From Streptomyces albireticuli (GTDB taxonomy: Bacteria > Actinomycetota > Actinomycetes > Streptomycetales > Streptomycetaceae): DNA of 64,000 bases. This document shows, one piece after another, positions 23,974-32,782 of this stretch. The position numbers were made by a program, and so were the translations under genes. The notes below the pieces were generated by a model. That model did not search any database. It was not told the origin of the DNA and worked only from the letters and a program-made list of their open reading frames with translations. The DNA lies in NCBI RefSeq assembly GCF_002192455.1, contig NZ_CP021744.1:3812001-3876000 (forward strand). The letters run 5' to 3'. The number at the start of each line of letters is the position of its first letter. The stretch's first letter is position 1.

Positions 23974-25849
23974 GATGAGGACCCTGACCGCCGGACGGCT
24001 GCTGCCCCTCCTCGGGGCGCTGCTCGCCGCGCTGCTGTGCGCGCTCGGACCCGGCGCGGGCACCGCGTCGGCACACGCCGCGCTGACCGCGACCGACCCC
24101 GCCACCGGCTCGGTGGTGCCGGCCGCCCCCCAGCGGGTCACGCTGACCTTCTCCGAGGGGGTGCTGCTGAGCGCCGACTCCGTGCGGGTCCTCGACCCGC
24201 GCGGCGAGCGCGTCGACGAGGGCCGGCCCACGCACGTGGACGGCAAGTCGAGCACGGCGTCCGTGGGACTGCGCACCGGGCTCGTGGACGGTACGTACAC
24301 GGTGGCCTGGCAGGCCGTCTCCGCGGACAGCCATCCGGTGGCCGGGGCCTTCACCTTCTCCGTCGGCGCGCCGTCGAAGACGGCCGCCAAGGTGACGACC
24401 GCCCAGGTCGACCCGACCGTCGGCTGGATGTACGGCACCGCGCGGTACGCCGCGTACGCCGGCTTCGCGCTGCTCGTCGGCGGCTGCGTCTTCGCGGGCG
24501 TGTGCCGCTCCTCGCGGCCCGTCCAGCGGGTCGCGGTGGGCGGCTGGGTCGCCCTCTTCGCCTCGACGGCCGCGCTGTTGCTGCTGCGCGGCGCGTACAC
24601 GAGCGGCAAGGGGCCGGGCTCCGCTCTGGACCTGTCGCTGCTCGGCGACGTGCTGAACACCAAGCCGGGCGCGGCGCTGCTGTCGCGGCTGCTGCTGCTG
24701 AGCGCCGCCGCGGTCTTCCTGGCCGTCCTCTTCGGCTCGTTCGCCCGCGGGGACGACGGCCGCACCGGGCAGGAGCGGCGGGACGTCGCGTTCGGGCTCG
24801 GCATCGGCGGCACGGTCGTCGCCACCGGGCTGGCCGCGACCTGGGCGATGGCCGAGCACGCGTCGGCCGGGCTCCAGACCTGGCTGGCGATGCCGGTCGA
24901 TGTCCTGCACCTGCTGGGCGTCGCGGTGTGGCTGGGCGGGCTGGCGGCCCTGCTGGCCACCCTGTGGGCCGGGGACCCGGTCCCCGGCGCGGCCGTGCGG
25001 CGCTTCTCCCGGCTCGCCTTCGCCTCGGTGTGCGTGCTGGTGGCGACGGGGCTCTACCAGTCCTGGCGGCAGGTCGGCTCGTGGGGCGCGCTCACCGGCA
25101 CCGAGTACGGGCGGCTGCTGCTGATCAAGGCGGGCCTGGTGGCCGTCCTGGTCGGGGCGGCCTTCTTCTCCCGGCGCTGGACGGGCCGGCTCACGGACCG
25201 CGCGGAGCCGCGGAAGGCCAGGCCCGTCCCGAAGGCCCCGGCCGCCGGCAAGGGCGGTGCCTCTCCCGAGCGGGCCGCCCAGCTGGCCCGGCAGCAGGCC
25301 GCGCTCACCAAGGCCGCCGGGAAGCGGCGGCGCGACGCGGACGAGGGCCGCAGCGGACTGCGCCGCACCGTCCTCGCCGAGACCGGAATCGCCGTGATCC
25401 TCCTCGTCGTCACCACGATGCTCACCGGCACCCAGCCGGGCCGCGCGGAGACCGAGCAGCGGGAGGCGGGGGCGGCCGGCGGCACCCGGGCCACGGCACC
25501 CGCCGCCGGCCCGGCCGAGGTGCGGATCCCGTACGACACCGGCGGTCCGGGCGGCCGCGGCACGGCCACCGTGCGGATCGACCCGGCGCGCTCGGGCGAC
25601 AACACCCTGGACGTCCGCGTGGCCGGCCCGGACGGCAAGCCCGTCGACGTACCGCAGCTGGAGGTCTCCTTCACGGAGCCCCGGAAGAAGATCGGTCCGC
25701 TGCGCGCCCCGCTGGAGCGTCTCTCCGCGGGCCGCTGGCGGGCCACCGGCCTCCAGCTCCCCATGGCCGGCGAGTGGCGGCTCACCCTGACCGTACGGAC
25801 CTCCGACATCGACCAGATCACGGAACTCAGGAACGTGAAGATCAACTGA
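23974..25849 (+). CDS. CopC-CopD fusion copper resistance protein (YcnJ-like)
   Basis: Multidomain membrane protein of 624 aa. A signal peptide (1-33) ends at SAHAALTATDP, exposing the amino-terminal His of a CopC domain (34-128) whose second site is ADSHPVAGAF. A CopD domain with eight hydrophobic segments spans about 150-390 and includes DVLHLLGVAVWLGGL. A Lys/Arg-rich loop (395-445), another membrane segment and a C-terminal YtkA-like Ig fold (500-624) follow. It is thought to import or bind periplasmic copper. The coding frame begins at the ATG at 23975, and its TGA overlaps the ATG of the DyP gene (TGATG). Confidence 0.93.
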
Positions 25850-27132
25850 TGGCTGAACGAGCTGGACAGGCAGAGAAGACGGCGCGGGCGGAGAGCCCGG
25901 CGGCCGGGCGGGACCGGGGCATGAGCCGGCGGCGGCTGCTCGGCTCCGCCGGGGCCGTCGGCGCGGCCGGGCTGGTCGTGGGCGGCGCCGGTGGCGCGCT
26001 CGCGGCCGAGGCCGCGCGCGGGACCCCGGCGGAGCTCTCCGGCGTCGGCACCAAGGCCGTGCCGTTCCACGGGAAACATCAGGCCGGGATCGCCGACCCC
26101 GCGCAGGCCCACGGCCACCTGCTCGCCTTCGACCTGGCGCCCGGCGCCGACCGTAAGGCCGCCGCCGCCCTGCTGCGCCGCTGGTCGGCGACGGCCGCGG
26201 AGCTGACCGCGGGCGAGCCGCCCAAGGGCGACGACACCGGCATCGCCCTCGACGCGGGCCCGTCATCCCTGACCGTCACCTTCGGCTTCGGCCGCACCTT
26301 CTTCGACCGGACCGGCCTGGCCGCGAAGCGGCCCGCCGCCCTGGAGCCGCTGCCCGTCTTCACCGCCGACGCGCTCGACGCCAAGCGCGGCGAGGGCGAC
26401 CTGTGGGTGCAGATCGGCGCGGACGACCCGCTCGTCGCCTTCCACGCGCTGCGGGTGCTCCAGAAGCAGGCCGGGGACGCGGCACGGCCCCGCTGGCAGA
26501 TGAACGGCTTCAACCGGGCGCCGGGCGCCACCGCGAAGCCGATGACCGGCCGCAATCTGATGGGCCAGATCGACGGCACCAACAACCCGAAGCCGTCGGA
26601 CCCCGACTTCGCCGCCCGGGTCTTCGTCCCGGACGACTCCGGCGACTGGATGGCCGGCGGCTCGTACGCCGTGGTCCGGCGCATCCGGATGCTGCTCGAC
26701 AGCTGGGACCACCTGTCGCTCGCGCGCCAGGAGAAGGTCATCGGCCGCCGGAAGTCCGACGGCGCGCCCCTCTCGGGCGGCACCGAGACGACCCCGGTGG
26801 ACCTGGAGAAGATCGGCGCGGACGGCTCGCTGGCGATCGCGGGCGACGCGCACATCCGCGTCGCGGCCCCGGAGTCCAACCGGGGGGCCGCGATGCTGCG
26901 GCGGGCGTTCTCCTTCCACGACGGCTACCGCGACGACGGCGCCCCGGACGCGGGCCTGCTCTTCATCGCCTGGCAGGCGGACCCCGGGAAGGGCTTCGTC
27001 CCGGTGCAGCGCAAGCTGGACCGCGGCGACGGGCTCTCCCGCTTCCTCAGCCACGAGTCGAGCGGCCTGTACGCGGTCCCGGGCGGCTGCGCGCCGGGCG
27101 AGTACGTGGGGCAGCGGTTGCTGGAGGGGTGA
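25849..27132 (+). CDS. dtpA: Tat-exported DyP-type haem peroxidase (DtpA-like)
   Basis: Peroxidase of 427 aa. A twin-arginine signal, SRRRLLGS near residue 26, and a hydrophobic stretch ending at ALAAEAA mark folded export through Tat. The DyP motif GxxDGT reads GQIDGTNN (about 241-248). The proximal haem His is in GDAHIRVAAPESN and the distal Arg in RRAFSFHDG. In S. lividans, DtpA supports maturation of the copper oxidase GlxA and hyphal glycan deposition (known). Its place as last gene of the Sco/PCuAC/CopCD operon matches that species. Translation is coupled by a one-base overlap to CopCD. A hairpin eight bases after its stop ends the operon. Confidence 0.93.
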   Translation: MAERAGQAEKTARAESPAAGRDRGMSRRRLLGSAGAVGAAGLVVGGAGGALAAEAARGTPAELSGVGTKAVPFHGKHQAGIADPAQAHGHLLAFDLAPGADRKAAAALLRRWSATAAELTAGEPPKGDDTGIALDAGPSSLTVTFGFGRTFFDRTGLAAKRPAALEPLPVFTADALDAKRGEGDLWVQIGADDPLVAFHALRVLQKQAGDAARPRWQMNGFNRAPGATAKPMTGRNLMGQIDGTNNPKPSDPDFAARVFVPDDSGDWMAGGSYAVVRRIRMLLDSWDHLSLARQEKVIGRRKSDGAPLSGGTETTPVDLEKIGADGSLAIAGDAHIRVAAPESNRGAAMLRRAFSFHDGYRDDGAPDAGLLFIAWQADPGKGFVPVQRKLDRGDGLSRFLSHESSGLYAVPGGCAPGEYVGQRLLEG

Positions 27133-27139
27133 CGTCTTT

Positions 27140-27159
27140 CTCCCCGCCACCGCGGGGAG
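27140..27159 (+). terminator. Hairpin after the copper/DyP operon
   Basis: CTCCCCGC (27140-27147) pairs perfectly with GCGGGGAG (27152-27159) around a four-base loop, eight bases after the dtpA stop. There is no U-tract. Confidence 0.7.
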
Positions 27160-27531
27160 GCACGCCGACCGGGCGCGGGACGCCCGGCCGGGCGCGGCAC
27201 GGGCCCGAGGGGGGCCGTGCCGGCCGCGGGCGTGCGCCGGCCGGGCGGGAAGGCCCGGCCGGAGGGCGGGGCCCAGGGCCCGGCAGCCCCTGACGCCGGC
27301 GGGGCCCGGGGCGCGGAGCTCTGCCCCCCGGTCGGGCGGGAGTCGCTCGCCGGGGCCCGGTCCGGGCCCGCTCGGGAGCCCCGGCCGCGGCATGAACGGC
27401 CCGCCCCTCGGCCCGGGGGCACCACTCGGAGCGCGGCCGGGCCGTCCCGGGGCCGCCCCCGTCCGGGAGCCGCCGGCCGCGGGCCCTCGGTATCGTGACG
27501 AAGCCCAAGGCAACCCCCCGGAGGAAATCGC
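27160..27531. other. GC-rich non-coding gap before pheA
   Basis: About 370 bp of very G+C-rich sequence (runs of GGGCCCGG type). Open frames here lack ribosome sites and family resemblance and look like compositional shadows. The pheA promoter should lie near the right end, where the composition drops (about 27490-27515), but no clear -10/-35 was assigned. Confidence 0.5.
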
Positions 27532-28470
27532 GTGATGTCGGCCAGCCGCTACACCTACCTCGGCCCCGAGGGCACCTTCACCGAGGCCGCCCTGCGCACG
27601 CTGCCGGAGGCCGCCCCGCGGGAGCTCGTCCCCATGGTCTCCGTGCCGGCCGCCCTGGACGCCGTGCGCAACGGCGAGGCCGCCGCCGCGCTCGTCCCGA
27701 TCGAGAACTCGGTGGAGGGCGGGGTCACCGCGACCCTCGACGAACTGGCCACCGGCGCGCCGTTGATGATCTACCGCGAGGTCGTGCTCCAGATCGCGTT
27801 CGCGCTGCTGGTGCGGCCGGGGACGAAGCTCTCCGACATCAAGACGGTGACCGGCCACCCGGTCGCGCAGCCGCAGGTGCGCAACTGGCTGGCGGCGAAC
27901 CTGCCGGACGCGCTGTGGGAGTCCTCGGCGTCGAACGCGGACGGCGCACGGCTGGTGCAGGAGGGGCGTTACGACGCCGCCTTCGCCGGTGAGTTCGCGG
28001 CGGCGACGTACGGGCTGGAGGCGCTGGTCACCGACATCCACGACGCGGAGAACGCGCAGACCCGCTTCGTGCTGGCGGGCCGCCCGGCCCGCCCGGCGGC
28101 GCGCACGGGCGCGGACCGTACCTCCGTGGTGGTGTGGCTGCGCGCCGACCACCCGGGCGCGCTGCTGGAGTTGCTGCACGAGTTCTCGTCCCGTGGGGTG
28201 AACCTCATGCTCATCCAGTCGCGGCCGACGGGCGAGGGCATCGGCAACTACTGCTTCGCGATCGACGCGGAGGGGCACATCACCGACCGCCGGGTGGCCG
28301 AGGCGCTGATGGGGCTCAAGCGGATCTGCCCGAAGGTGCGGTTCCTCGGCTCGTATCCGCGCGCTGGGGTCGACCCGGCCGAGGTGGCGCCGACGGCGCG
28401 GGGGATGTCGGACGAGGACTTCACGGCGGCGGCGGACTGGATCGCGCGCTGCCAGGACGGCCGGGGCTGA
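27532..28470 (+). CDS. pheA: Prephenate dehydratase
   Basis: Enzyme of 312 aa that converts prephenate to phenylpyruvate for phenylalanine synthesis. The PDT domain opens RYTYLGPEGTFTEAAL and contains VPIENSVEGGV and TRFVLAG with the conserved Thr-Arg-Phe. An ACT domain (about 203-285, including the GALLELLHEF and ESRP-like IQSRPTGEGIGNY motifs) gives Phe feedback. GTG 27532 lies seven bases after GGAGG; ATG 27535 is one codon later in the same frame and is an alternative. In S. coelicolor, pheA precedes serS as here (recalled). A hairpin at 28501-28521 closes the unit. Confidence 0.95.
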   Translation: MMSASRYTYLGPEGTFTEAALRTLPEAAPRELVPMVSVPAALDAVRNGEAAAALVPIENSVEGGVTATLDELATGAPLMIYREVVLQIAFALLVRPGTKLSDIKTVTGHPVAQPQVRNWLAANLPDALWESSASNADGARLVQEGRYDAAFAGEFAAATYGLEALVTDIHDAENAQTRFVLAGRPARPAARTGADRTSVVVWLRADHPGALLELLHEFSSRGVNLMLIQSRPTGEGIGNYCFAIDAEGHITDRRVAEALMGLKRICPKVRFLGSYPRAGVDPAEVAPTARGMSDEDFTAAADWIARCQDGRG

Positions 28471-28500
28471 CGGGCGGGGCTAACGGGGTCGACGGGCGGA

Positions 28501-28521
28501 CGGGCCCCCTCCCGGGGCCCG
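28501..28521 (+). terminator. Hairpin after pheA
   Basis: CGGGCCCC (28501-28508) pairs with GGGGCCCG (28514-28521) around a five-base loop, 31 bases downstream of the pheA stop. Confidence 0.65.
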
Positions 28522-28540
28522 GTGTGGATGAACCGCGGAG

Positions 28541-29008
28541 TTATCCACAGACTCATCTCGACCTGGGGATAAGTCGACAGATCGAGGCACCTCGAAGCCC
28601 GTCCGAATCGGTCAAGGTCGACAAATCTCTCTAACTACAGGCTCGTCATCCACAGCACCTAGGTCACCCCTTAGAGGGTCCAGGCCACGGCAACGTCAGG
28701 TGAATGTCACCAAACAACCCTTTAGGGCGAGGCAATACCACCCGAATGAGCGGGCCGGAGAGGTTTGACCTACAAATCTTCGGCACAGGACGGAACTGAT
28801 CGGAACGTTTGATTCCGGCGTCCACAGATTTCACGCACAGCCTGTGGACAAAGAAACGGAAGTATCGACTCCTGTGGACAACGGCCTTCCCAACTCCCGC
28901 CACCCGCAAGGCCGATCACCGGCCCCCCGCCGCCACGCCCCCCTCTATGCCCCTTTTCATCAAATGCGCACGCATTTTCCGACGGCCCGGCCGACGGCGT
29001 TATTCACA
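28541..29008. promoter_or_regulatory. Cluster of DnaA boxes between pheA and serS
   Basis: The 627-bp gap 28471-29097 is clearly AT-richer than its surroundings and holds no gene. DnaA-box matches are TTATCCACA at 28541-28549 (+), TGGGGATAA at 28564-28572 (- strand, one mismatch), TCATCCACA at 28646-28654 (+), GCGTCCACA at 28818-28826 (+, weaker), TGTGGACAA at 28843-28851 (-), TGTGGACAA at 28873-28881 (-) and TTATTCACA at 29000-29008 (+). The two perfect Streptomyces boxes are exactly 30 bp apart in the same orientation. No dnaA or dnaN is nearby, so this is not oriC. It resembles the datA-like DnaA-box clusters reported in S. coelicolor, of which one near oriC (H69) has two close strong boxes. 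Confidence 0.8.
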
Positions 29009-29031
29009 GCCTTTTCCACCCACCCTAAACT
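29003..29031 (+). promoter_or_regulatory. Probable serS promoter overlapping a DnaA box
   Basis: TTCACA (29003-29008) and TAAACT (29026-29031) are separated by exactly 17 bp and lie about 65 bp before the serS start, a good sigma-70-like (HrdB) pair. The -35 hexamer is the last six bases of the DnaA box TTATTCACA (29000-29008). Confidence 0.55.
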
Positions 29032-29097
29032 AGGGCAAAATGGGACGTAGAGGAATATCGCGTCGAGTGATCGTCCCCGCAACGGTAGCCTTGTGGG

Positions 29098-30375
29098 GTG
29101 ATTGACCTTCGCCTGCTTCGTGAGGACCCCGACCGTGTGCGCGCCTCCCAGCGCGCCCGTGGAGAGGACGTCGACGTCGTCGACGCGCTGCTCTCCGCCG
29201 ACGAGCGGCGCAGGTCGTCCGGCGTCCGCTTCGACGAACTCCGCTCCGAGCAGAAGTCGCTCGGCAAGCTCATCCCCAAGGCCTCCGGTGACGAGAAGGC
29301 CGCCCTGCTGAAGAAGGCGGGCGAGCTCTCCGCCGCCGTCAAGGCCGCCGACGCCGAGCAGGACGAGGCCGCCGCCGAGGCGCAGCGCCTGCTGCTCCAG
29401 ATCGGCAACCTCGTCCACCCGGACGTGCCGCGCGGCGGCGAGGACGACTTCACCGTCCTGGAGACCGTCGGCACCCCGCGCGACTTCGCGGCCGAGGGCT
29501 TCGAGCCCAAGGACCACCTGGAGCTCGGCCAGTCGCTCGGCGCGATCGACGTCGAGCGCGGCGCCAAGGTCTCCGGTTCGCGCTTCTACTACCTGACGGG
29601 CGTCGGCGCGCTGCTGGAGCTCGCGCTGGTGAACGCCGCCATCGCGCAGGCCACCGCCGCCGGCTTCACCCCGATGCTCACCCCCGCGCTGGTCAAGCCG
29701 CGCGCCATGGAGGGCACCGGCTTCCTCGGCCAGGCCGCCCAGGACGTCTACCACCTGGAGAAGGACGACTTCTACCTGGTCGGCACGTCCGAGGTGCCCC
29801 TCGCGGCGTACCACATGGACGAGATCCTGGACGCCTCGCAGCTCCCGCTGCGCTACGCCGGCTTCTCCCCGTGCTTCCGCCGCGAGGCCGGCACGTACGG
29901 CAAGGACACCCGGGGCATCTTCCGCGTCCACCAGTTCGACAAGGTCGAGATGTTCTCGTACATCGCGCCGGAGGACTCGGAGGCGGAGCACGCCCGCCTG
30001 CTGGAGTGGGAGAAGCAGTGGCTGACCAGCCTGGAGCTGCCGTTCCAGGTGATCGACGTGGCCACGGGTGACCTCGGCTCCTCCGCCTCCCGCAAGTTCG
30101 ACTGCGAGGCGTGGATCCCCACCCAGGGCAAGTACCGCGAGCTGACCTCGACCTCCAACTGCGACGAGTTCCAGGCCCGCCGCCTGTCCGTGCGGATGCG
30201 CGACGGCAAGAACGTCCGCCCGCTGGCGACGCTCAACGGCACGCTGTGCGCCGTCCCGCGCACCATCGTGGCGATCCTGGAGAACCACCAGCAGGCCGAC
30301 GGGACGGTCCGCGTCCCCGAGGTGCTCCGCCCCTACCTGGGCGGCCGGGAGATCCTGGAGCCCGTCGCCAAGTGA
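29098..30375 (+). CDS. serS: Seryl-tRNA synthetase
   Basis: Class II synthetase of 425 aa, the standard length. The N-terminal long coiled-coil arm (about 25-105) binds the tRNA extra arm. Motif 2 is FSPCFRREAGTYGKDTRG and motif 3 includes LNGTLCAVPRTIVAILENHQ; GDLGSSASRKFDCEAW and STSNCDEFQARR are typical of bacterial SerRS. It charges tRNA-Ser in the cytoplasm. The GTG start at 29098 begins the family's VIDLRLLREDP. Its stop overlaps the next gene's GTG (GTGA). The 600-bp leader carries DnaA boxes and no T-box antiterminator that I can see. Confidence 0.97.
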   Translation: MIDLRLLREDPDRVRASQRARGEDVDVVDALLSADERRRSSGVRFDELRSEQKSLGKLIPKASGDEKAALLKKAGELSAAVKAADAEQDEAAAEAQRLLLQIGNLVHPDVPRGGEDDFTVLETVGTPRDFAAEGFEPKDHLELGQSLGAIDVERGAKVSGSRFYYLTGVGALLELALVNAAIAQATAAGFTPMLTPALVKPRAMEGTGFLGQAAQDVYHLEKDDFYLVGTSEVPLAAYHMDEILDASQLPLRYAGFSPCFRREAGTYGKDTRGIFRVHQFDKVEMFSYIAPEDSEAEHARLLEWEKQWLTSLELPFQVIDVATGDLGSSASRKFDCEAWIPTQGKYRELTSTSNCDEFQARRLSVRMRDGKNVRPLATLNGTLCAVPRTIVAILENHQQADGTVRVPEVLRPYLGGREILEPVAK

Positions 30376-31196
30376 CCTCCTCCGGCTCACCCGCGGGTCC
30401 GCTGCCGTACCGGCTGATCGCGACCGACCTCGACGGCACGCTGCTGCGCCCCGACGACACCGTCTCGGAGCGCACCCGCGCCGCGCTCGCCCGGGCGACG
30501 GCGGCGGGCGCCGCGCACATCGTCGTCACCGGCCGCTCGGTGCCCTGGACCAAGCACATCCTGGAGGCGCTGGACTACCAGGGCCTCGCGGTGTGCGGGC
30601 AGGGCGCGCAGGTCTACCACGCGGGTGAGCACCGGCTGCTGACGTCGGTGACGCTGGACCGGCAGCTCGCCGGGCTCGCCGTCGCCAAGATAGAGGCGGA
30701 GATCGGCCCGCTGTTCCTGGCCGCCAGCCGGGACGGCATGGACGGCGAGGTGCTGGTCGGCCCCGGCTACCGCGTCCAGGAGGGCCCCCTTCCGGTCATC
30801 TCGGTCACGGACACCACCGAGCTGTGGGCCGCCCCGCTGAACAAGCTCTACCTCCAGCACCCGGGCCTCGACGACGACGGCCTGGCCGAGGTCGCGCGGG
30901 CGGTCGCCGGTGACCTGGTGGGCGTGACGATGGCGGGCCCCGGCATCGTCGAGCTGCTGCCGCTCGGCCTGAGCAAGGCCACGGGCCTGTCGCTGGCCGC
31001 GCGCCGGCTGGGTCTGAAGGCCGCCGACACGATCGCCTTCGGCGACATGCCCAACGACGTCCCGATGTTCGGCTGGGCGGCCCACGGCGTGGCCATGGCC
31101 AACGCCCACACCGAGCTGAAGGCCGTGGCCGACGAGATCACCGAGTCGAACGCGGACGACGGGATCGCGGTCGTCCTGGAGCGCCTGTTCGCCTGA
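30372..31196 (+). CDS. Cof-type HAD phosphatase, coupled to serS
   Basis: Hydrolase of 274 aa in HAD subfamily IIB. Motif I is ATDLDGTLL (about 17-25), motif II VVTGRS, the Lys of motif III lies in LSKATGL and motif IV is FGDMPNDVPMF. These enzymes act on sugar phosphates, FMN or other small phosphates; specificity is not visible. GTG 30372 overlaps the serS TGA by four bases (GTGA), so it depends on serS translation, an arrangement conserved in Streptomyces (recalled). The 3' end overlaps the opposing rhomboid-like gene by 59 bp. Confidence 0.92.
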   Translation: MTSSGSPAGPLPYRLIATDLDGTLLRPDDTVSERTRAALARATAAGAAHIVVTGRSVPWTKHILEALDYQGLAVCGQGAQVYHAGEHRLLTSVTLDRQLAGLAVAKIEAEIGPLFLAASRDGMDGEVLVGPGYRVQEGPLPVISVTDTTELWAAPLNKLYLQHPGLDDDGLAEVARAVAGDLVGVTMAGPGIVELLPLGLSKATGLSLAARRLGLKAADTIAFGDMPNDVPMFGWAAHGVAMANAHTELKAVADEITESNADDGIAVVLERLFA

Positions 31197-31938
31197 GGCC
31201 CTTCGCTTCACCGAAGGCCGCGTCCGGCCCGCCGGGGTCCCCCGGTGGGCCGGGGACGGCCTTCGTCCGTCCCCGCCACCTCCGCAGGGCCGCCTCCGCC
31301 CGGCCGAGGTCCCACGTCGGCAGCCCGTACGAGAGCGGGCGGCCGCAGGCCAGGCCGATGGCCACGGACACCGCGTGGCCGATGTCGGTGTACGTGCCGC
31401 CGGCGCACAGCGGGACGGCGAAGAAGGCCACCAGGCTCGCGGCGTAGAGCCACCGCCAGGGGCGCGGCACCCGGTAGGTGAGGACGCCGGCCGCGGCGGC
31501 GAGCCCGTAGGAGACGCCTATGTCGACCACGTGCTTCATCGAGCGCGGCAGCGAGTGGTCCTGGATGGCCAGCATGACGATGTCCTGGCTGATGAGCGTG
31601 GCCGCGACGTGCGCGACGGCGACGACGAACAGCCAGCGCAGGGTGCCGATCCAGCGTTCGACGTTGGCGTGGACGAGCTCGAAGAGCCCGGCGTAGAGCA
31701 GGAACGAGGACGGGTTCTCGATCCAGAAGCCGCTGATCAGCAGGGATTCCACGGGCTGCTTGTTCAGCTGGTGGATGTTGCTGCTGGTGCGGTGCAGGAG
31801 GAAGGTCTCCAGGTCCTGGCTGGCCGCGGCGATGACCAGGCTGGTCACCCCGATGATCAGCAGCCAGATGTGGGTGCCGGGAGAGGTCCGGACCCAGGAG
31901 CTCACGGCGGAGCGCAGGCGGGCGGCGTCTGCCTTCAC
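31138..31938 (-). CDS. Rhomboid-like membrane protein
   Basis: Membrane protein of about 266 aa with six hydrophobic segments. Landmarks are SPGTHIWLLIIGVTSLV, SSNIHQL, the Ser in VDIGVSYGLAAAAGV, which resembles the rhomboid GxSG region, and the His in YTDIGHAVSVAIGL, which could form a Ser-His dyad. It fits the actinobacterial rhomboid-like group (PF20401 from memory), whose protease activity is unproven. GTG 31938 was chosen because longer starts run into the divergent FadR gene. The C-terminal 50 residues are Pro/Arg-rich and lie opposite the end of the HAD gene. Confidence 0.82.
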   Translation of the reverse strand: MKADAARLRSAVSSWVRTSPGTHIWLLIIGVTSLVIAAASQDLETFLLHRTSSNIHQLNKQPVESLLISGFWIENPSSFLLYAGLFELVHANVERWIGTLRWLFVVAVAHVAATLISQDIVMLAIQDHSLPRSMKHVVDIGVSYGLAAAAGVLTYRVPRPWRWLYAASLVAFFAVPLCAGGTYTDIGHAVSVAIGLACGRPLSYGLPTWDLGRAEAALRRWRGRTKAVPGPPGDPGGPDAAFGEAKGLRRTGAPGRPRSRRPRSTR

Positions 31939-32024
31939 TCTTACGACGGTAGCCGGGGTGCCCTCGGGGTGCAGTTGTAGGATGACTGGGCAACCGGGAG
32001 AATAAAGCTTCGGAGGAACACGGG

Positions 32025-32735
32025 ATGGCACTGCGGGCGGCGGGACGGCAGTCCCTCGTGGACACCGTCGTGGATCAGCTGCGCGCCCAGGTCGGCGCCG
32101 GCGAATGGCGGGTCGGCGAGCGCATCCCGACCGAGCACGCGCTCGCCGAGCAGCTCCAGGTCGGGCGGAACACCGTCCGCGAGGCCGTAAGGGTGCTCGT
32201 CCACGCCGGAATGCTCCGTTCGAGGCAGGGCGAGGGCACCTTCGTCGTCTCCATGGCCGACCCTGCCGAGATCATGCGCGGAGTGCAGCGCGCCGGCGTA
32301 CGGGACGTCCTGGAGCTGCGCATCGCCCTGGAGGTCGAGGCCGCGCGCCTCGCGGCGGTGCGCCACGAGCCCGCCGACCTGGAGCGGATGCGGGCGGCCC
32401 TGGACGCCCAGACCGCCTTCGAGGACCCCGACGGCCAGCCGGACTCCGGCAGCCTGGAGCTCTACGCGGACCACGACGTCGCCTTCCACCGGGCAGTCGT
32501 GGAGGCCGCCCACAACAGCGCGCTGACCGCGACGTACAGCTGGTTCAGCAGCTCGGTGCGCGAGGCGCTCGTCACCGCGCTCGGCGACCGCGAGATGCCG
32601 CGCATCATCCACGGCGACCACCACGACCTGATGACCGCCATCGCCTCCGGCGACCCCGAAGCGGCCGCGCGGGCCGCCCGGCTGCTGCTCGAACGGCCCA
32701 AGCGGGCCGTGGAGTCCCTGCTCCCGGAGAGCTGA
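32025..32735 (+). CDS. FadR/GntR-family transcriptional regulator
   Basis: Regulator of 236 aa. A GntR winged helix (about 8-76: QLRAQVGAGEWRVGERIPTE, LAEQLQVGRNTVREAVRVL, GTFVV) is followed by an FCD helical effector domain (about 90-225) with metal-ligand-like residues in DHDVAFHRAVVEAAHN (Asp, His) and HHDLMTAI. ATG 32025 follows CGGAGGA. It lies 47 bp before the CynX-type transporter gene on the same strand and probably controls it in response to an organic acid or related ligand. FCD regulators usually repress until the ligand binds. Confidence 0.94.
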   Translation: MALRAAGRQSLVDTVVDQLRAQVGAGEWRVGERIPTEHALAEQLQVGRNTVREAVRVLVHAGMLRSRQGEGTFVVSMADPAEIMRGVQRAGVRDVLELRIALEVEAARLAAVRHEPADLERMRAALDAQTAFEDPDGQPDSGSLELYADHDVAFHRAVVEAAHNSALTATYSWFSSSVREALVTALGDREMPRIIHGDHHDLMTAIASGDPEAAARAARLLLERPKRAVESLLPES

Positions 32736-32782
32736 CCCGTCTCCTCTTCCACCGTTCCCCGCACCCCCTGGAGAGATCACCC

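Noticed and set aside
28471..29097. Chromosomal origin oriC
   Set aside because: Several DnaA boxes are present, but dnaA, dnaN and the much larger box array of Streptomyces oriC are absent; neighbours are pheA and serS.
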